Assembly: GCF_016481275.1 (NCBI RefSeq)
Contig: NZ_JAEMNW010000004.1
Coordinates: forward strand, 620,001 to 684,000
Direction of reading: 5' to 3'
Length of the DNA stretch: 64,000 nt
DNA from: Antrihabitans auranticaus
GTDB lineage: Bacteria > Actinomycetota > Actinomycetes > Mycobacteriales > Mycobacteriaceae
The notes under the pieces were generated by a model. The model was not told the origin of the DNA and did no database searches. It worked only from the letters and a program-made list of their open reading frames with translations. Below, in pieces: positions 50,886 through 59,527 of the stretch. The first letter of the stretch is position 1; every line of letters starts with the position of its first letter. Made by a program: the position numbers and the translations under genes.

Positions 50886-51886
50886 CGGGTCACTCCCACT
50901 TTCCGGTCGGTGTAGACGTCGTCGAATGCGGCACTCGCGTCGGGCATCGGGCTTTCGTGGGCGAACTGCAGACAGTCGTCGATATCGTTGTGCACACCTG
51001 CTTCGACGGCAGCGATGTCGTTGTCGGAACAGCCTCGCGCCCGAAGCCGCTGTGCCGCAATAGCAATCGGATCACGGTCACGCCACGCGGCAATTTCCTC
51101 CGCCTTCCGCGCCGCGCCCGCATACGCGTCACGGAAACGCAGTCCCTCCGAGTGGTCTCGGTAGCGATAGGTGAGGACTTCGATCAGCGACGGACCGTCG
51201 CCGGACCGTGCGCGGGTCACCGCCGCCGAAACCACGTCGTGCACTGCCTCTACGTCCTGACCGTCGTCGACCCGTATACCGGGCAGGCCGAAACCGGTTG
51301 CGCGGTCGGCGATCCGGGTATGTTTCGTGACCTCTGCCATCGGGGTCAGCGATGCGTACTGATTGTTCTCGCACAGGAAGATCATCGGCAGATCCCATGT
51401 GGCGGCCATGTTCATACTCTCGTAGAGCACGCCCTGGTTTGCGCCGCCGTCGCCGAAGAAAGTGAGGGCAACGCGACCGTTCTGCTTGATCTTCGACGAG
51501 AGCGCCGCGCCTGTCGCGACGGGTACGCCGCCGGCGATGATCGCGCTCTCACCGAGCGAACCGACACTGAAATCGGCGAGATGCATCGAGCCACCTTTGC
51601 CCCGGCACACGCCGGTCGCGCGGCCGAGGATTTCCGCCATGAGTCCGCGCAGCGACGCATTCTTGCCGATCGGGTGCCCATGGGATCGATGATTACCGGT
51701 GATGTAGTCCGAATCCTGCAGTGCCATGCAGCTTCCGACGATTTGCGCTTCCTGGCCGATACTGAGATGAATCGAACCCGGAAGTTCACCGCGGGCAGCC
51801 ATCTGCTGGACGGATTCCTCGAACATTCGAATACGCAACATGCGGCGATACATTTCGGTCAAGGCTTCGGTGGACGTCACGGTCAC
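50882..51886 (-). CDS. 2-oxoacid/acetoin dehydrogenase E1 alpha subunit
   Basis: About 334 residues. Thiamine-diphosphate site FFGDGGANQGVLYES with the downstream CENNQYA, the HRSHGHPIGKN segment and the phosphorylation-loop-like YRYRDHSEG. Resembles acetoin or pyruvate-type E1-alpha. With E1-beta it would decarboxylate or cleave a 2-oxo acid, acetoin or diketone and pass the acyl group to a lipoyl domain. ATG 51886 overlaps the cupin stop. The substrate is not predictable. Confidence 0.91.
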   Translation of the reverse strand: MTVTSTEALTEMYRRMLRIRMFEESVQQMAARGELPGSIHLSIGQEAQIVGSCMALQDSDYITGNHRSHGHPIGKNASLRGLMAEILGRATGVCRGKGGSMHLADFSVGSLGESAIIAGGVPVATGAALSSKIKQNGRVALTFFGDGGANQGVLYESMNMAATWDLPMIFLCENNQYASLTPMAEVTKHTRIADRATGFGLPGIRVDDGQDVEAVHDVVSAAVTRARSGDGPSLIEVLTYRYRDHSEGLRFRDAYAGAARKAEEIAAWRDRDPIAIAAQRLRARGCSDNDIAAVEAGVHNDIDDCLQFAHESPMPDASAAFDDVYTDRKVGVTR

Positions 51887-52320
51887 CCTTTCGAGTCGGA
51901 GTAGGGATCCACGTAACCGGCTTCGTTGCCGGCCGCGGGAATGAAGTCTGGGCGCGCGCTGTAGACCGCGATGAATCGCGAGCCCTCGGGACCGGACCGT
52001 AACGGCCCCCAGAACGCACCCGGATCCTCATGGTGGAAGAAGCCCGGTACGCAGACCTGCGGTTCGTCGTCGCCGACGAGCCACGACCCGTCGAGTAGGA
52101 AATGACTCACCGCACTGCTGTGCGAATGTCGCGGAACTCTGGTGTGGGGCGGGTGTTTGACGATGTAGAACCACGGCCCCCTTTCGTCTCCCGGCCTGCC
52201 TAGGTACTTGCCCAGATTCCCGATCGCGGCAGGTACGGTGCCGTCGAAGCCGTAGAGATCCGAGACCGGCACCCATTCGATTTCGTGTTCGTAGACGTCG
52301 AACGAGTCGGGCGCGCACAT
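51883..52320 (-). CDS. Cupin-domain protein
   Basis: About 145 residues. A single cupin with PRHSHSSAVSHFLLDGSW and VPGFFHHEDPG as metal motifs, similar in plan to small cupin dioxygenases such as 2,4'-dihydroxyacetophenone dioxygenase. Might cleave or isomerise a ketone intermediate. ATG 52320. Lies between the lipoyl-domain gene and E1-alpha, with overlapping ends, so it is part of the same pathway unit. Confidence 0.78.
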   Translation of the reverse strand: MCAPDSFDVYEHEIEWVPVSDLYGFDGTVPAAIGNLGKYLGRPGDERGPWFYIVKHPPHTRVPRHSHSSAVSHFLLDGSWLVGDDEPQVCVPGFFHHEDPGAFWGPLRSGPEGSRFIAVYSARPDFIPAAGNEAGYVDPYSDSKG

Positions 52321-52326
52321 GAGCGC

Positions 52327-52569
52327 TCAGCCTTCCGTTTCAATGACAGCCAGCACGTCACGGACTTCGATCACCGCGCCGACGGCGGCCAGCACTTCGA
52401 CAAGCACCCCTGACACCGGCGATTCCAGCGTCTCGTTCACCTTGGCGGTTTCTATTTCGACGAGGCCTTCGCCTTCGTCGATCGAGTCACCGACCTCCTT
52501 CAACCACTCGATCACTTCACCCTCGGTCATGCCCATTCCCCATTGCGGCAGACGCACTTCCACTCGCAT
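52327..52569 (-). CDS. Stand-alone lipoyl domain
   Basis: About 80 residues, one lipoyl/biotinyl fold only. Hairpin lysine in VEIETAKVNETLESP is the expected lipoylation site (about Lys43). It lacks the peripheral-subunit-binding and catalytic domains of a normal E2. A catalytic E2 domain without lipoyl domain is encoded at 60307-60900, so the pair probably replaces one E2 protein. ATG 52569. Three bases follow the FAH-gene stop. Confidence 0.88.
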   Translation of the reverse strand: MRVEVRLPQWGMGMTEGEVIEWLKEVGDSIDEGEGLVEIETAKVNETLESPVSGVLVEVLAAVGAVIEVRDVLAVIETEG

Positions 52570-52572
52570 GTG

Positions 52573-53421
52573 TCACTCCTTGTAATCGACGATGACGGTC
52601 CGCTGCGTGCCGAGACCGGAAATTCCGAGTTCGACGACGTCTCCGGCCCGCAGATAGGCCTGGTCGGCGCGGCCGAGGGCGACGCCCTCGGGCGTACCGG
52701 TATTGATCAGATCACCCGGCTCGAGAACCATGAATTGCGACAGGTACCGGACGATGGTGACCACGTCGAACACCATGTGCCTCGTGCAGGAGGCCTGCCG
52801 CTTCTCGCCGTTGACAGTCAGCCAGAGATCCGCTTTCTGCCAATCGATTTCGTCGCGACTCACGAAAACCGGACCGCACGGATTGAACGTCTCACACGAC
52901 TTCCCCTTGACCCACTGGCCTTGGCGTTCGAGTTGAAAGCTGCGTTCGCTGACGTCGTTCACGGCCACGAAGCCGGCGATCGCGGCAATCGCCGAAGCAT
53001 CATCGGCGAGATAACGCGACCGCGCCCCGATGACGACACCCAACTCCACCTCGTAATCGAGTTTGCTCGAGCCCGGCGGCGCGACGATGGGATCGTTCGG
53101 CCCGGACATGCAGTTCGGTGCCTTGGTGAAGATCACGGGTTCCGTCGGCACGGCGGCGGCGGACTCGTCGGCGTGTGCGACGTAATTCAGACCGACACAG
53201 ATGATTTGGTGCGGTCGTGCGATGGGCGCGCCGATCCGAACGTCGGCCAGCGGGTGCGCGACCCGTCCCTCGATCAGGTCGGGTAGCCGTGCGAGCCCGT
53301 CTGATGCGAAGAAGGCGGCGTCGTAGTCCGGCACTCGGTCCGAGACGTCGACGTAGTGGTCGTCGTCGACGAGTACGCCCGGCCGCTCTGCGCCGAGTTC
53401 CCCGATACGAACGAGTTTCAT
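52573..53421 (-). CDS. Fumarylacetoacetate hydrolase family protein
   Basis: About 282 residues. Metal-binding core KLDYEVELGVVIG with the following Glu and Asp, LNYVAHADES and GDLINTGTPEGVALGR identify the FAH superfamily. Members hydrolyse beta-diketones, decarboxylate oxaloacetate-like acids or hydrate dienes in aromatic breakdown. Cytoplasmic. ATG 53421 overlaps the BKACE stop. The longer frame to 53823 runs opposite to BKACE and is not used. Confidence 0.88.
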   Translation of the reverse strand: MKLVRIGELGAERPGVLVDDDHYVDVSDRVPDYDAAFFASDGLARLPDLIEGRVAHPLADVRIGAPIARPHQIICVGLNYVAHADESAAAVPTEPVIFTKAPNCMSGPNDPIVAPPGSSKLDYEVELGVVIGARSRYLADDASAIAAIAGFVAVNDVSERSFQLERQGQWVKGKSCETFNPCGPVFVSRDEIDWQKADLWLTVNGEKRQASCTRHMVFDVVTIVRYLSQFMVLEPGDLINTGTPEGVALGRADQAYLRAGDVVELGISGLGTQRTVIVDYKE

Positions 53422-54302
53422 TGGGCCGCTTGCCCGAAGACGATCTTGCGAGCGGTCTCGACGCTGGCGACCGGGCGTCCGATGGTCTCGGCCATGCGCA
53501 CGATGACCTCGACCAGTTGGGCATTGTGCTTGGACATGTCGCCGTTCGGCAGATATGGGTTGTCCTCCCACCCGACCCGGACGTGTCCACCCATGCCGAT
53601 AGCCATCGCCGCGAGCGGCCACTGCATGACGGGATCCATGATCGACACGTTCCAATTGACGTTCGGCGGAAGGTGATCGACGAGGTAGGTCATCGACTTG
53701 TGTGTCGGTGGGGTCCACGCGCCGCCGGGCCAGCCGAAGAAGAGCGTTGCCCACACCGGGTCCTGCAGTGTTCCGAGTTGCCTGATGAACTCGAGGTTCC
53801 AGAACGCGCCGGTGTAGAAGCACTCGATCTCGAGTTTCACACCGTGCTCGGCTGCCGCTCTACTGGCCGCCTCGAGTTCGTCACGCGGGTGCAGTGAGTA
53901 CATTTCGTTGGCGGGCAGCACAGGATCCGGCCGGAAGTACTCGTCGTGCACGTTGAAGGCGTAGGACATCATGTCCGGCTTCTGCTCCATCAACTTGATC
54001 TTTTCGGGCAGGCGCGCGCTCGCGATGCCGTACTGGATGATGGGGTCGGTGCCGACGGACTTGATCTTGTCTGTAAGTCGTTGCCACCCATCATGATCGA
54101 TGGTCGAGAGCTTCTTGCCGTCGGGCCCCATCTCCTTGTCCAGGTAATGCACGCCGTGGTGATGGCAGAGCGACGCGCCCGCGTTGACGGCGTCGACGTA
54201 CTGCTGGCCGACCGCCTCGGTGTCCTCGATCGGTGGCATGTGCGGAAAGCCCGGATACGACATGCTCGAATCGCAGGTGACGGTGATTATCAGATCGTCC
54301 AA
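53418..54302 (-). CDS. Beta-keto acid cleavage enzyme (BKACE family)
   Basis: About 295 residues, zinc TIM barrel. IITVTCDSSM at the start, the zinc motif LCHHHGVHYLD (HxH), LEIECFYTGAFWNL and GGHVRVGWEDNPYL match the family that includes 3-keto-5-aminohexanoate cleavage enzyme. Such enzymes condense a beta-keto acid with acetyl-CoA, giving acetoacetate and a new CoA ester. The start is read as TTG 54302, eight bases after GGAG. First gene of the leftward operon, just downstream of the GntR-type site. Confidence 0.9.
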   Translation of the reverse strand: MDDLIITVTCDSSMSYPGFPHMPPIEDTEAVGQQYVDAVNAGASLCHHHGVHYLDKEMGPDGKKLSTIDHDGWQRLTDKIKSVGTDPIIQYGIASARLPEKIKLMEQKPDMMSYAFNVHDEYFRPDPVLPANEMYSLHPRDELEAASRAAAEHGVKLEIECFYTGAFWNLEFIRQLGTLQDPVWATLFFGWPGGAWTPPTHKSMTYLVDHLPPNVNWNVSIMDPVMQWPLAAMAIGMGGHVRVGWEDNPYLPNGDMSKHNAQLVEVIVRMAETIGRPVASVETARKIVFGQAAQ

Positions 54303-54326
54303 GGGGACCACTCCTTCTAAAAGACA

Positions 54327-54342
54327 CCAGGTGACTTGATGT
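54327..54342. promoter_or_regulatory. GntR operator in the divergent catabolic promoter
   Basis: CCAGGTGACTTGATGT differs from the site at 49075-49090 in one of 16 bases. It lies between the two divergent units, so one bound GntR dimer could block both. Confidence 0.8.
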
Positions 54343-54367
54343 ATGTATAGCACTCGAGGGGGTACTC

Positions 54368-54396
54368 TTGACAGCAAAACTAGAGATTGTTTCTAT
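54368..54396 (+). promoter_or_regulatory. Sigma70-type promoter of the hydrolase/ligase unit
   Basis: TTGACA at 54368-54373 is followed, after 17 bases, by TTCTAT. It is downstream of the GntR site and 32 bases upstream of the GTG start. Confidence 0.6.
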
Positions 54397-54427
54397 TTTC
54401 AGGACACCCTCGACGCGGAGGTACTTC

Positions 54428-55702
54428 GTGAGCTCCATAGACATGGCCAGTCGGCACTTTCATCTGTTCACCGATCCCTGGCTCGACTTCAACGTGATCC
54501 GCTACCTGGGGTACGCCTCGCAGGGCGGTGCGACGGTCGGCGAGGTACTCGCGATCGTTGCCGAGATCGAGGACGGTGACGTCGAAAGCTGGCACCGTGC
54601 CTGGTCCAGCTTTGCCGACCGGTTGGTCACTAGCGCCGAAAAGCTTGCTGCGCAGCCGGAGTCGACGGTCGACGCCCGGCGGGCCTACCTGCGTGCCGCG
54701 AACTACTATCACGCGAGCGACCAGTTTCTCGGCGGCTTCGACGAACGACGGCCCGAGGTCTACCGCAAACTACGGGGCGCCTTCGGCAGGGTCTGCGAAC
54801 TCGCATCCCCGCCGGGGATCCCGCTCGAATTCGAGTGCGACGGCGTCCGAATGCCGATGTACTTCCTACCGGGCTCGGACTCACCGCAGGACTATCCGAC
54901 GGTCATCATGCTCGGTGGTGCGGACGTCGTCTGTGAAGAGAACTTCTTCTATGGTGGCGGGTCGCTCCTGGACCGTGGCTACAACGTCGCACTTGTCGAA
55001 CTGCCGGGGCAGGTCGGGTCGCTCGCGATGAACGAGGTCGCAAAATATCGGGCCGACGCCGAAGTGCCATTCGCTGCGATGCTCGACGCACTGATCGCGC
55101 TACCCGGCGTCGATCCGGACAACCTGTGGTGCGTGTGCTTTTCGGCTGGTGGGTACTTCGGGCCGCGCGCTGCGGCACACGACCACCGCGTACGCGGCTG
55201 GGTCTTCGATGCGTCGTTGCACGAGCTGGTCGAGTTGCCGCGATCGGTCGCAGGCGTGGGGGAGATGCTCGACAACGGCGCGAGTGATGCGGAGGTCGAC
55301 GCGCACATCGAGCGATTACGGCATCTGCCCGCGGTCGACTTCTCGTTCCACTGGTGGGGCAGGCGCGGCGGTCACTACGACGCACCCGTCGAGCGCTACA
55401 GCCAGATCGTCCATGATCTCGCCGAGTTCTCGGTGTCGAGCGAGATGATCGCCGCGATCCAGGGCTCGGTCCTGCTGGTCTGCGGCACGGCCGAACCCCC
55501 TGCGTGGCAACGGCTTACCCGCGAGCTCTTCGACGGATTGACCGTCGAAGACAAGCAGTTCGTCGAACTCGGACCGGAGACGGGTGCCGACGCACATACG
55601 TCGGTCTCCGCTTTGCCGGTGGTGGAAGCAATTATTCTGCCGTGGCTGTACCGGCACGCGGGACCGGGTGCGCGGCCGTTCTCCGGACCGGGAAGGCCCT
55701 GA
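54428..55702 (+). CDS. Alpha/beta hydrolase, DHPON-hydrolase/FrsA-like
   Basis: About 424 residues. A long N-terminal helical cap (to about residue 120) precedes the hydrolase core with GGADVVCEENFF, the nucleophile elbow CFSAGGYFGPR near residue 240 (Cys-x-Ser-x-Gly-Gly, with the first Gly replaced) and an Asp/His pair to the right. Similar in plan to 2,6-dihydroxypseudooxynicotine hydrolase, a carbon-carbon bond hydrolase of nicotine breakdown. GTG 54428 is chosen because GGAGG lies six bases upstream. First gene of the rightward unit. Confidence 0.83.
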   Translation: MSSIDMASRHFHLFTDPWLDFNVIRYLGYASQGGATVGEVLAIVAEIEDGDVESWHRAWSSFADRLVTSAEKLAAQPESTVDARRAYLRAANYYHASDQFLGGFDERRPEVYRKLRGAFGRVCELASPPGIPLEFECDGVRMPMYFLPGSDSPQDYPTVIMLGGADVVCEENFFYGGGSLLDRGYNVALVELPGQVGSLAMNEVAKYRADAEVPFAAMLDALIALPGVDPDNLWCVCFSAGGYFGPRAAAHDHRVRGWVFDASLHELVELPRSVAGVGEMLDNGASDAEVDAHIERLRHLPAVDFSFHWWGRRGGHYDAPVERYSQIVHDLAEFSVSSEMIAAIQGSVLLVCGTAEPPAWQRLTRELFDGLTVEDKQFVELGPETGADAHTSVSALPVVEAIILPWLYRHAGPGARPFSGPGRP

Positions 55703-55703
55703 C

Positions 55704-57212
55704 ATGCGGATGATCGACTACCTCGACCGAGGTGCCCTGCTTGCGCCCGAGCGAACCTGCCTGATCGACGGCAACGAGCGCATGACGTACTCGGAAGTCG
55801 TTGCGGCGTCGCACAACATCGCGGCAGGACTCCTCGAGGGCGGAATTGGGAGCGGCTCCCGCGCCGCGATCCTCGCGCCGAATTCCGCGGCCGCATTCAC
55901 CGCCGTGCTGGGAGTGCTGCGCAGCGGAGCGACATGGATTCCCGCCAATGTGCGGGCAACGCCGGTAGAACTGGCCGAGCAGCTCACAATTGGCGAATGT
56001 GCGGTGCTGTTCTACGATCCAGTGCTGCAAGACGTTGCCGAGCTGCTCGTGCAGGCGGTCCCTACCCTGACGTGGTCGATTCCCCTCGACGCGATGCCGA
56101 GCGGGACGGCAGAGATACCCGACGTGCTGGAAGATTCGCGGCGCGAGGCGATTCTCGGATTTACCGGTGGAACCACCGGGCGACCCAAGGCTCTCGTGGC
56201 AAGTTCGCGCAACGTGGAGGCGATGACGACCGCACTGCTTGCTCACGTCGACATCGGGTCGCCACCCGTGTATCTGGCTGCCGCGCCGCTGACGCATGCG
56301 GCGGGAATTCTGTGCTTTCCGGTATTGGCATGCGGAGGAACGATTCTCATTCACCGCACGGTCGATCCCGGCGCCATTCTCGACGCCGTGGAACGCGATG
56401 GCGTGACGTTCCTTTTCCTCCCACCGACCGCGATCTACATGTTGCTCGCGCACCCGACCGTCCGAGGTCGCGACTATTCGTCGCTGCGCGCCTTCGTCTA
56501 TGCCGCGGCACCGATGGCGCCCGAGAAACTCAGGCAGGCACTGGATGTGTTCGGCCCGAAAATGGTTCAGCTCTATGGACAGTCCGAGGCGGCCATGATC
56601 TGCACCGTCCTCACTGCCGCCGACCACGTCACCGCGCTGGCCGAAGCCCCACATCGTTTGGCCTCGTGCGGCCGGCCATCGATCGTGGCGCGGGTGGCCG
56701 TGATGGCTGAGGACGGAACGTTGCTGCCGCAGGGAGAAATCGGGGAGGTTGTCATCCGGAGTGCGCTGGTCATGGAGGGCTATCTCGGTGATCCGGATCC
56801 GTCCGTTCGCGCACACGGGTGGCACCACACCGGCGACGTCGGCCGCATCGACGAGGACGGCTACGTCTACCTCGTCGACCGCAAGAAGGACATGATCGTC
56901 ACCGGCGGCTTCAACGTCTTCTCGGCAGAAGTGGAGACAGCTGTCCTCGCGCATCCGGCGGTGGCGCAATGTGCCGTCGTCGGGACGCCCGACCCGCACT
57001 GGGGCGAGGTGGTGACGGCAGTCGTCGAACTGCTGCCGGATACAACACTGGATCCCGACGAATTGATCGCGCACTGCAAGGCGCTGGTGGGCGGCGTGAA
57101 GTCGCCGAAGCGCGTGGAGATATGGCCGAAATTGCCGCGGAGCAGCGTCGGAAAGATTCTGAAGCGTGAAGTGCGCGACTACTTCTGGCAGGGTGCGGAG
57201 CGGAGGGTCTGA
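55704..57212 (+). CDS. Acyl-CoA ligase (AMP-binding)
   Basis: About 502 residues. ANL superfamily: P-loop FTGGTTGRPKA near 153, LYGQSEA near 290, the hinge WHHTGDVGR, DRKKDMIVTGGFNVFSAEVE and the catalytic Lys of the C-terminal KILKREVRD. Activates a carboxylic acid as an acyl-CoA. ATG 55704 starts one base after the hydrolase stop. In the proposed pathway it would convert the acid released by the hydrolase. Ends before a very long hairpin. Confidence 0.9.
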   Translation: MRMIDYLDRGALLAPERTCLIDGNERMTYSEVVAASHNIAAGLLEGGIGSGSRAAILAPNSAAAFTAVLGVLRSGATWIPANVRATPVELAEQLTIGECAVLFYDPVLQDVAELLVQAVPTLTWSIPLDAMPSGTAEIPDVLEDSRREAILGFTGGTTGRPKALVASSRNVEAMTTALLAHVDIGSPPVYLAAAPLTHAAGILCFPVLACGGTILIHRTVDPGAILDAVERDGVTFLFLPPTAIYMLLAHPTVRGRDYSSLRAFVYAAAPMAPEKLRQALDVFGPKMVQLYGQSEAAMICTVLTAADHVTALAEAPHRLASCGRPSIVARVAVMAEDGTLLPQGEIGEVVIRSALVMEGYLGDPDPSVRAHGWHHTGDVGRIDEDGYVYLVDRKKDMIVTGGFNVFSAEVETAVLAHPAVAQCAVVGTPDPHWGEVVTAVVELLPDTTLDPDELIAHCKALVGGVKSPKRVEIWPKLPRSSVGKILKREVRDYFWQGAERRV

Positions 57213-57259
57213 CCGGATCGGCGGGACCCTCCGCCGCTCGCGGTGCCTGCCACCCCGCC

Positions 57260-57327
57260 CCCGCGCGAGTGTGCAGTTATTGTCGGAAATCATCCGATTT
57301 CCGCAATTAACTGCACACTCGCGCGGG
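57260..57327. repeat. Long perfect hairpin between converging genes
   Basis: 20-bp perfect arms at 57260-57279 and 57308-57327, the stem continuing (with a bulge on each side) through CGGAAATC/GATTTCCG to a four-base loop. Over 30 base pairs in total. It probably serves as a bidirectional terminator but is far longer than needed, and resembles a mobile palindromic repeat. Confidence 0.85.
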
Positions 57328-57361
57328 TGGCGGCGGGGCCGGGAAGGACTAGGCGGCTGCG

Positions 57362-58381
57362 TCAGCCCAAGATGACGTCGCGGAGGGCCCGCAGGGTCGG
57401 CTCGTCACGGACGCCGCCGATCAAGATGGTGGTGATGGGGGAGTCGCGCCAGAGTTGGATGCGTTCCTTGATCCGCTCGATCGGGCCGAGAAGGGATGTC
57501 GCGTCGGCTAATTCGTCGGGCACGGCTCGGACGGCCTCTTCTTTGCGTCCGGCGAGGAACAGCTCCTGAACCTTCTGTGCGGCGTCGGCGTAGCCCAGCC
57601 GGCCGATGAGGTCGAGATGGAAGTTGCGTTCCCGCGCGCCCATTCCGCCCATGTACAGCGCCAGTGGCAGTTTCGCGATCGTCAGGGCGCTGTCGAGATC
57701 GTCGGTGACCACGGTGGTGACGGGTGCGGCGATGTCGAAGTTCGCCGGTCGACCTGCCAACGACGGGCCGTAGATCTGGTCGACGAGGGTGGGGTCGAGG
57801 AAGAAGGGGATCCAGCCGTCGGCGATCTCTGCTGCGAGTGCGACGTTTTTCGGCCCCTCCGCGCCGAGGTACACCGGAATGTCGGCTCGGCGTGGGTGAA
57901 CGATCGACTTGAGGGGCTTTCCGAGGCCGGTCCCGCCCGGGTAGGGGATCGGGTGATGCGGACCGGTGCCGGTGACCGGATTCTCGCGTGCCCAGACCTG
58001 GCGCATGATGTCGATGTATTCGCGGGTCCGGGCAAGTGGCTTGCCGAACGGTTGTCCGTACCAGCCTTCGACGACCTGGGGACCCGATACGCCCACTCCG
58101 AGTATCAGGCGGCCACCCGACAGCCCGTCGAGGGTGAGCGCGTGCATCGCCGTGGCAGTCGGTGTGCGAGCAGACATTTGGGTGACGGCCGTACCGAGCT
58201 TGATCTTCGACGTACGCGCGCCGAACCACGCAAGCGGGGTCAGTGCGTCGGACCCGTACGCCTCGGCGGTGAAAACACTGTCGTAGCCGAGACTTTCGGC
58301 GGCCTGGACGGTATCGGTGAGGTCCTCGGGGTGCTTCTGCCAATAGCCAACCGTCATACCCAGTTTCAGGTCGTTCGTCAT
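57362..58381 (-). CDS. LLM-class (F420-type) oxidoreductase
   Basis: About 339 residues. Luciferase-like TIM barrel: LKLGMTVGYWQKHPEDL at the start, KLGTAVTQMSARTPTATAMH and GVGVSGPQVVEGWYGQPF. Flavin or F420 as cofactor; actinobacterial members of this type are mostly F420-dependent. Could reduce or oxidise an intermediate of the pathway. ATG 58381 overlaps the flavin-hydroxylase stop. Last gene of the TetR-controlled unit. Confidence 0.88.
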   Translation of the reverse strand: MTNDLKLGMTVGYWQKHPEDLTDTVQAAESLGYDSVFTAEAYGSDALTPLAWFGARTSKIKLGTAVTQMSARTPTATAMHALTLDGLSGGRLILGVGVSGPQVVEGWYGQPFGKPLARTREYIDIMRQVWARENPVTGTGPHHPIPYPGGTGLGKPLKSIVHPRRADIPVYLGAEGPKNVALAAEIADGWIPFFLDPTLVDQIYGPSLAGRPANFDIAAPVTTVVTDDLDSALTIAKLPLALYMGGMGARERNFHLDLIGRLGYADAAQKVQELFLAGRKEEAVRAVPDELADATSLLGPIERIKERIQLWRDSPITTILIGGVRDEPTLRALRDVILG

Positions 58382-59517
58382 CCAACTACCTCGTATCCTG
58401 CGGGCTTCGCAAAGCCTTCGATGAACATTTTGTTGGGGGTCAGGCGCATTGCGAGATCGCGGAGCCGTGACGAGACGGGACCGTTCATTGCAGCGAGTCG
58501 CCCGACCGCTTTCGCCTCGTCCAGCACCTCACCGACCCGTTCGACCCGCTCGGCCGAGTAGCGCCGCAGTCCCTCCTCAGGCGAGCGCGCGGCCGCCAGG
58601 CGTAGCGCGAGCACCGTTGCGTCCTCGACGGCTAGGCAGGCGCCCTGGGCGACGTGCGGCGCCATCGCGTGCGCCGCGTCGCCGAGCAAGGCGACGCGTC
58701 CGGTGGTCCACGACGGAAGTTTGGGAAGGGCGTACACGTCGTTGCGCACTATCGCGTCTTGCGGCGTCGACTCGATCAGTCGGCCCAGCGGCTCTGCCCA
58801 CTCACCGAACTCGGAGAGCAGGTCGCGCTTCATGTTTCCGAAACGGTCCGGCGCATTTGCCGGTTGGAAGCGAGCGCCGAACCAGTACACGAGTCCGCCA
58901 CCCATCGGGCTCCAGCCTGCGCGGCTACCGCGCCCGAACGCCACGAAGGATGTATCCGGAACGTCTGTCGTTGCAACCATCCCGCGCCACACCGCCTGAC
59001 CGTCGTAGTGCGGTTCGGTGCCGGGAAACAGGAGCGACCGGACGACGGAATGCACGCCGTCGGCCCCGATCAGCACGTCCGCGGTCGCTGACTCGCCGTC
59101 CGCGAAATGCGCTCGCACACCGTCGCCACTCTGGTCGACCCCGACAAGCTCCTTGCCCAGGTGCAACCGCTGTGTGCCGAAGCGGCTGAGCAACGTGTCC
59201 GACACGCGGTGGCGGTGCATGCACACCATCGGCATTCCGAAGCGATTGACCAACTGGTCCAACGACACTCGCATGAGTGTGCGCCCTGTGGAGGTACGGA
59301 ATTCGGAGTACTCGAATGTTCCCGCGTCCTCGAGAACCTGCTCGAGCATGTCGTAGCGCTGAAACAGCTTGAGCGCGTTCGCCCACATGGTCAAGGCTGC
59401 GCCTACCGGCTGCGGCTCCGGATATCGCTCGTACACGTCGACGTCGAAACCCGCCTCACGCAGCGTGATTCCGGCGAAGAGGCCCCCGATGCCGGCACCG
59501 ATCACGATGATCTTCAC
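58378..59517 (-). CDS. FAD-dependent aromatic hydroxylase
   Basis: About 379 residues. PHBH/salicylate-hydroxylase type: N-terminal IIVIGAGIGGLFAGITL, the GADGVHSVVR motif near residue 160, and VALLGDAAHAMAPHVAQGACLAVEDA near 290. Predicted NAD(P)H-dependent ring hydroxylation. GTG 59517 is used, with AGGA eight bases upstream. It lies 10 bases after the EthD gene. Confidence 0.9.
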   Translation of the reverse strand: MKIIVIGAGIGGLFAGITLREAGFDVDVYERYPEPQPVGAALTMWANALKLFQRYDMLEQVLEDAGTFEYSEFRTSTGRTLMRVSLDQLVNRFGMPMVCMHRHRVSDTLLSRFGTQRLHLGKELVGVDQSGDGVRAHFADGESATADVLIGADGVHSVVRSLLFPGTEPHYDGQAVWRGMVATTDVPDTSFVAFGRGSRAGWSPMGGGLVYWFGARFQPANAPDRFGNMKRDLLSEFGEWAEPLGRLIESTPQDAIVRNDVYALPKLPSWTTGRVALLGDAAHAMAPHVAQGACLAVEDATVLALRLAAARSPEEGLRRYSAERVERVGEVLDEAKAVGRLAAMNGPVSSRLRDLAMRLTPNKMFIEGFAKPAGYEVVG

Positions 59518-59527
59518 GGTGGCGGTC

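Noticed and set aside
55632-57293. 553-codon antisense frame opposite the acyl-CoA ligase
   Set aside because: Rich in Arg, His and Gln with no family pattern; the ligase on the other strand has all its motifs.
57260-57327. Hairpin considered as a tRNA or structured RNA gene
   Set aside because: A single straight stem with a four-base loop; no cloverleaf or conserved tRNA bases.
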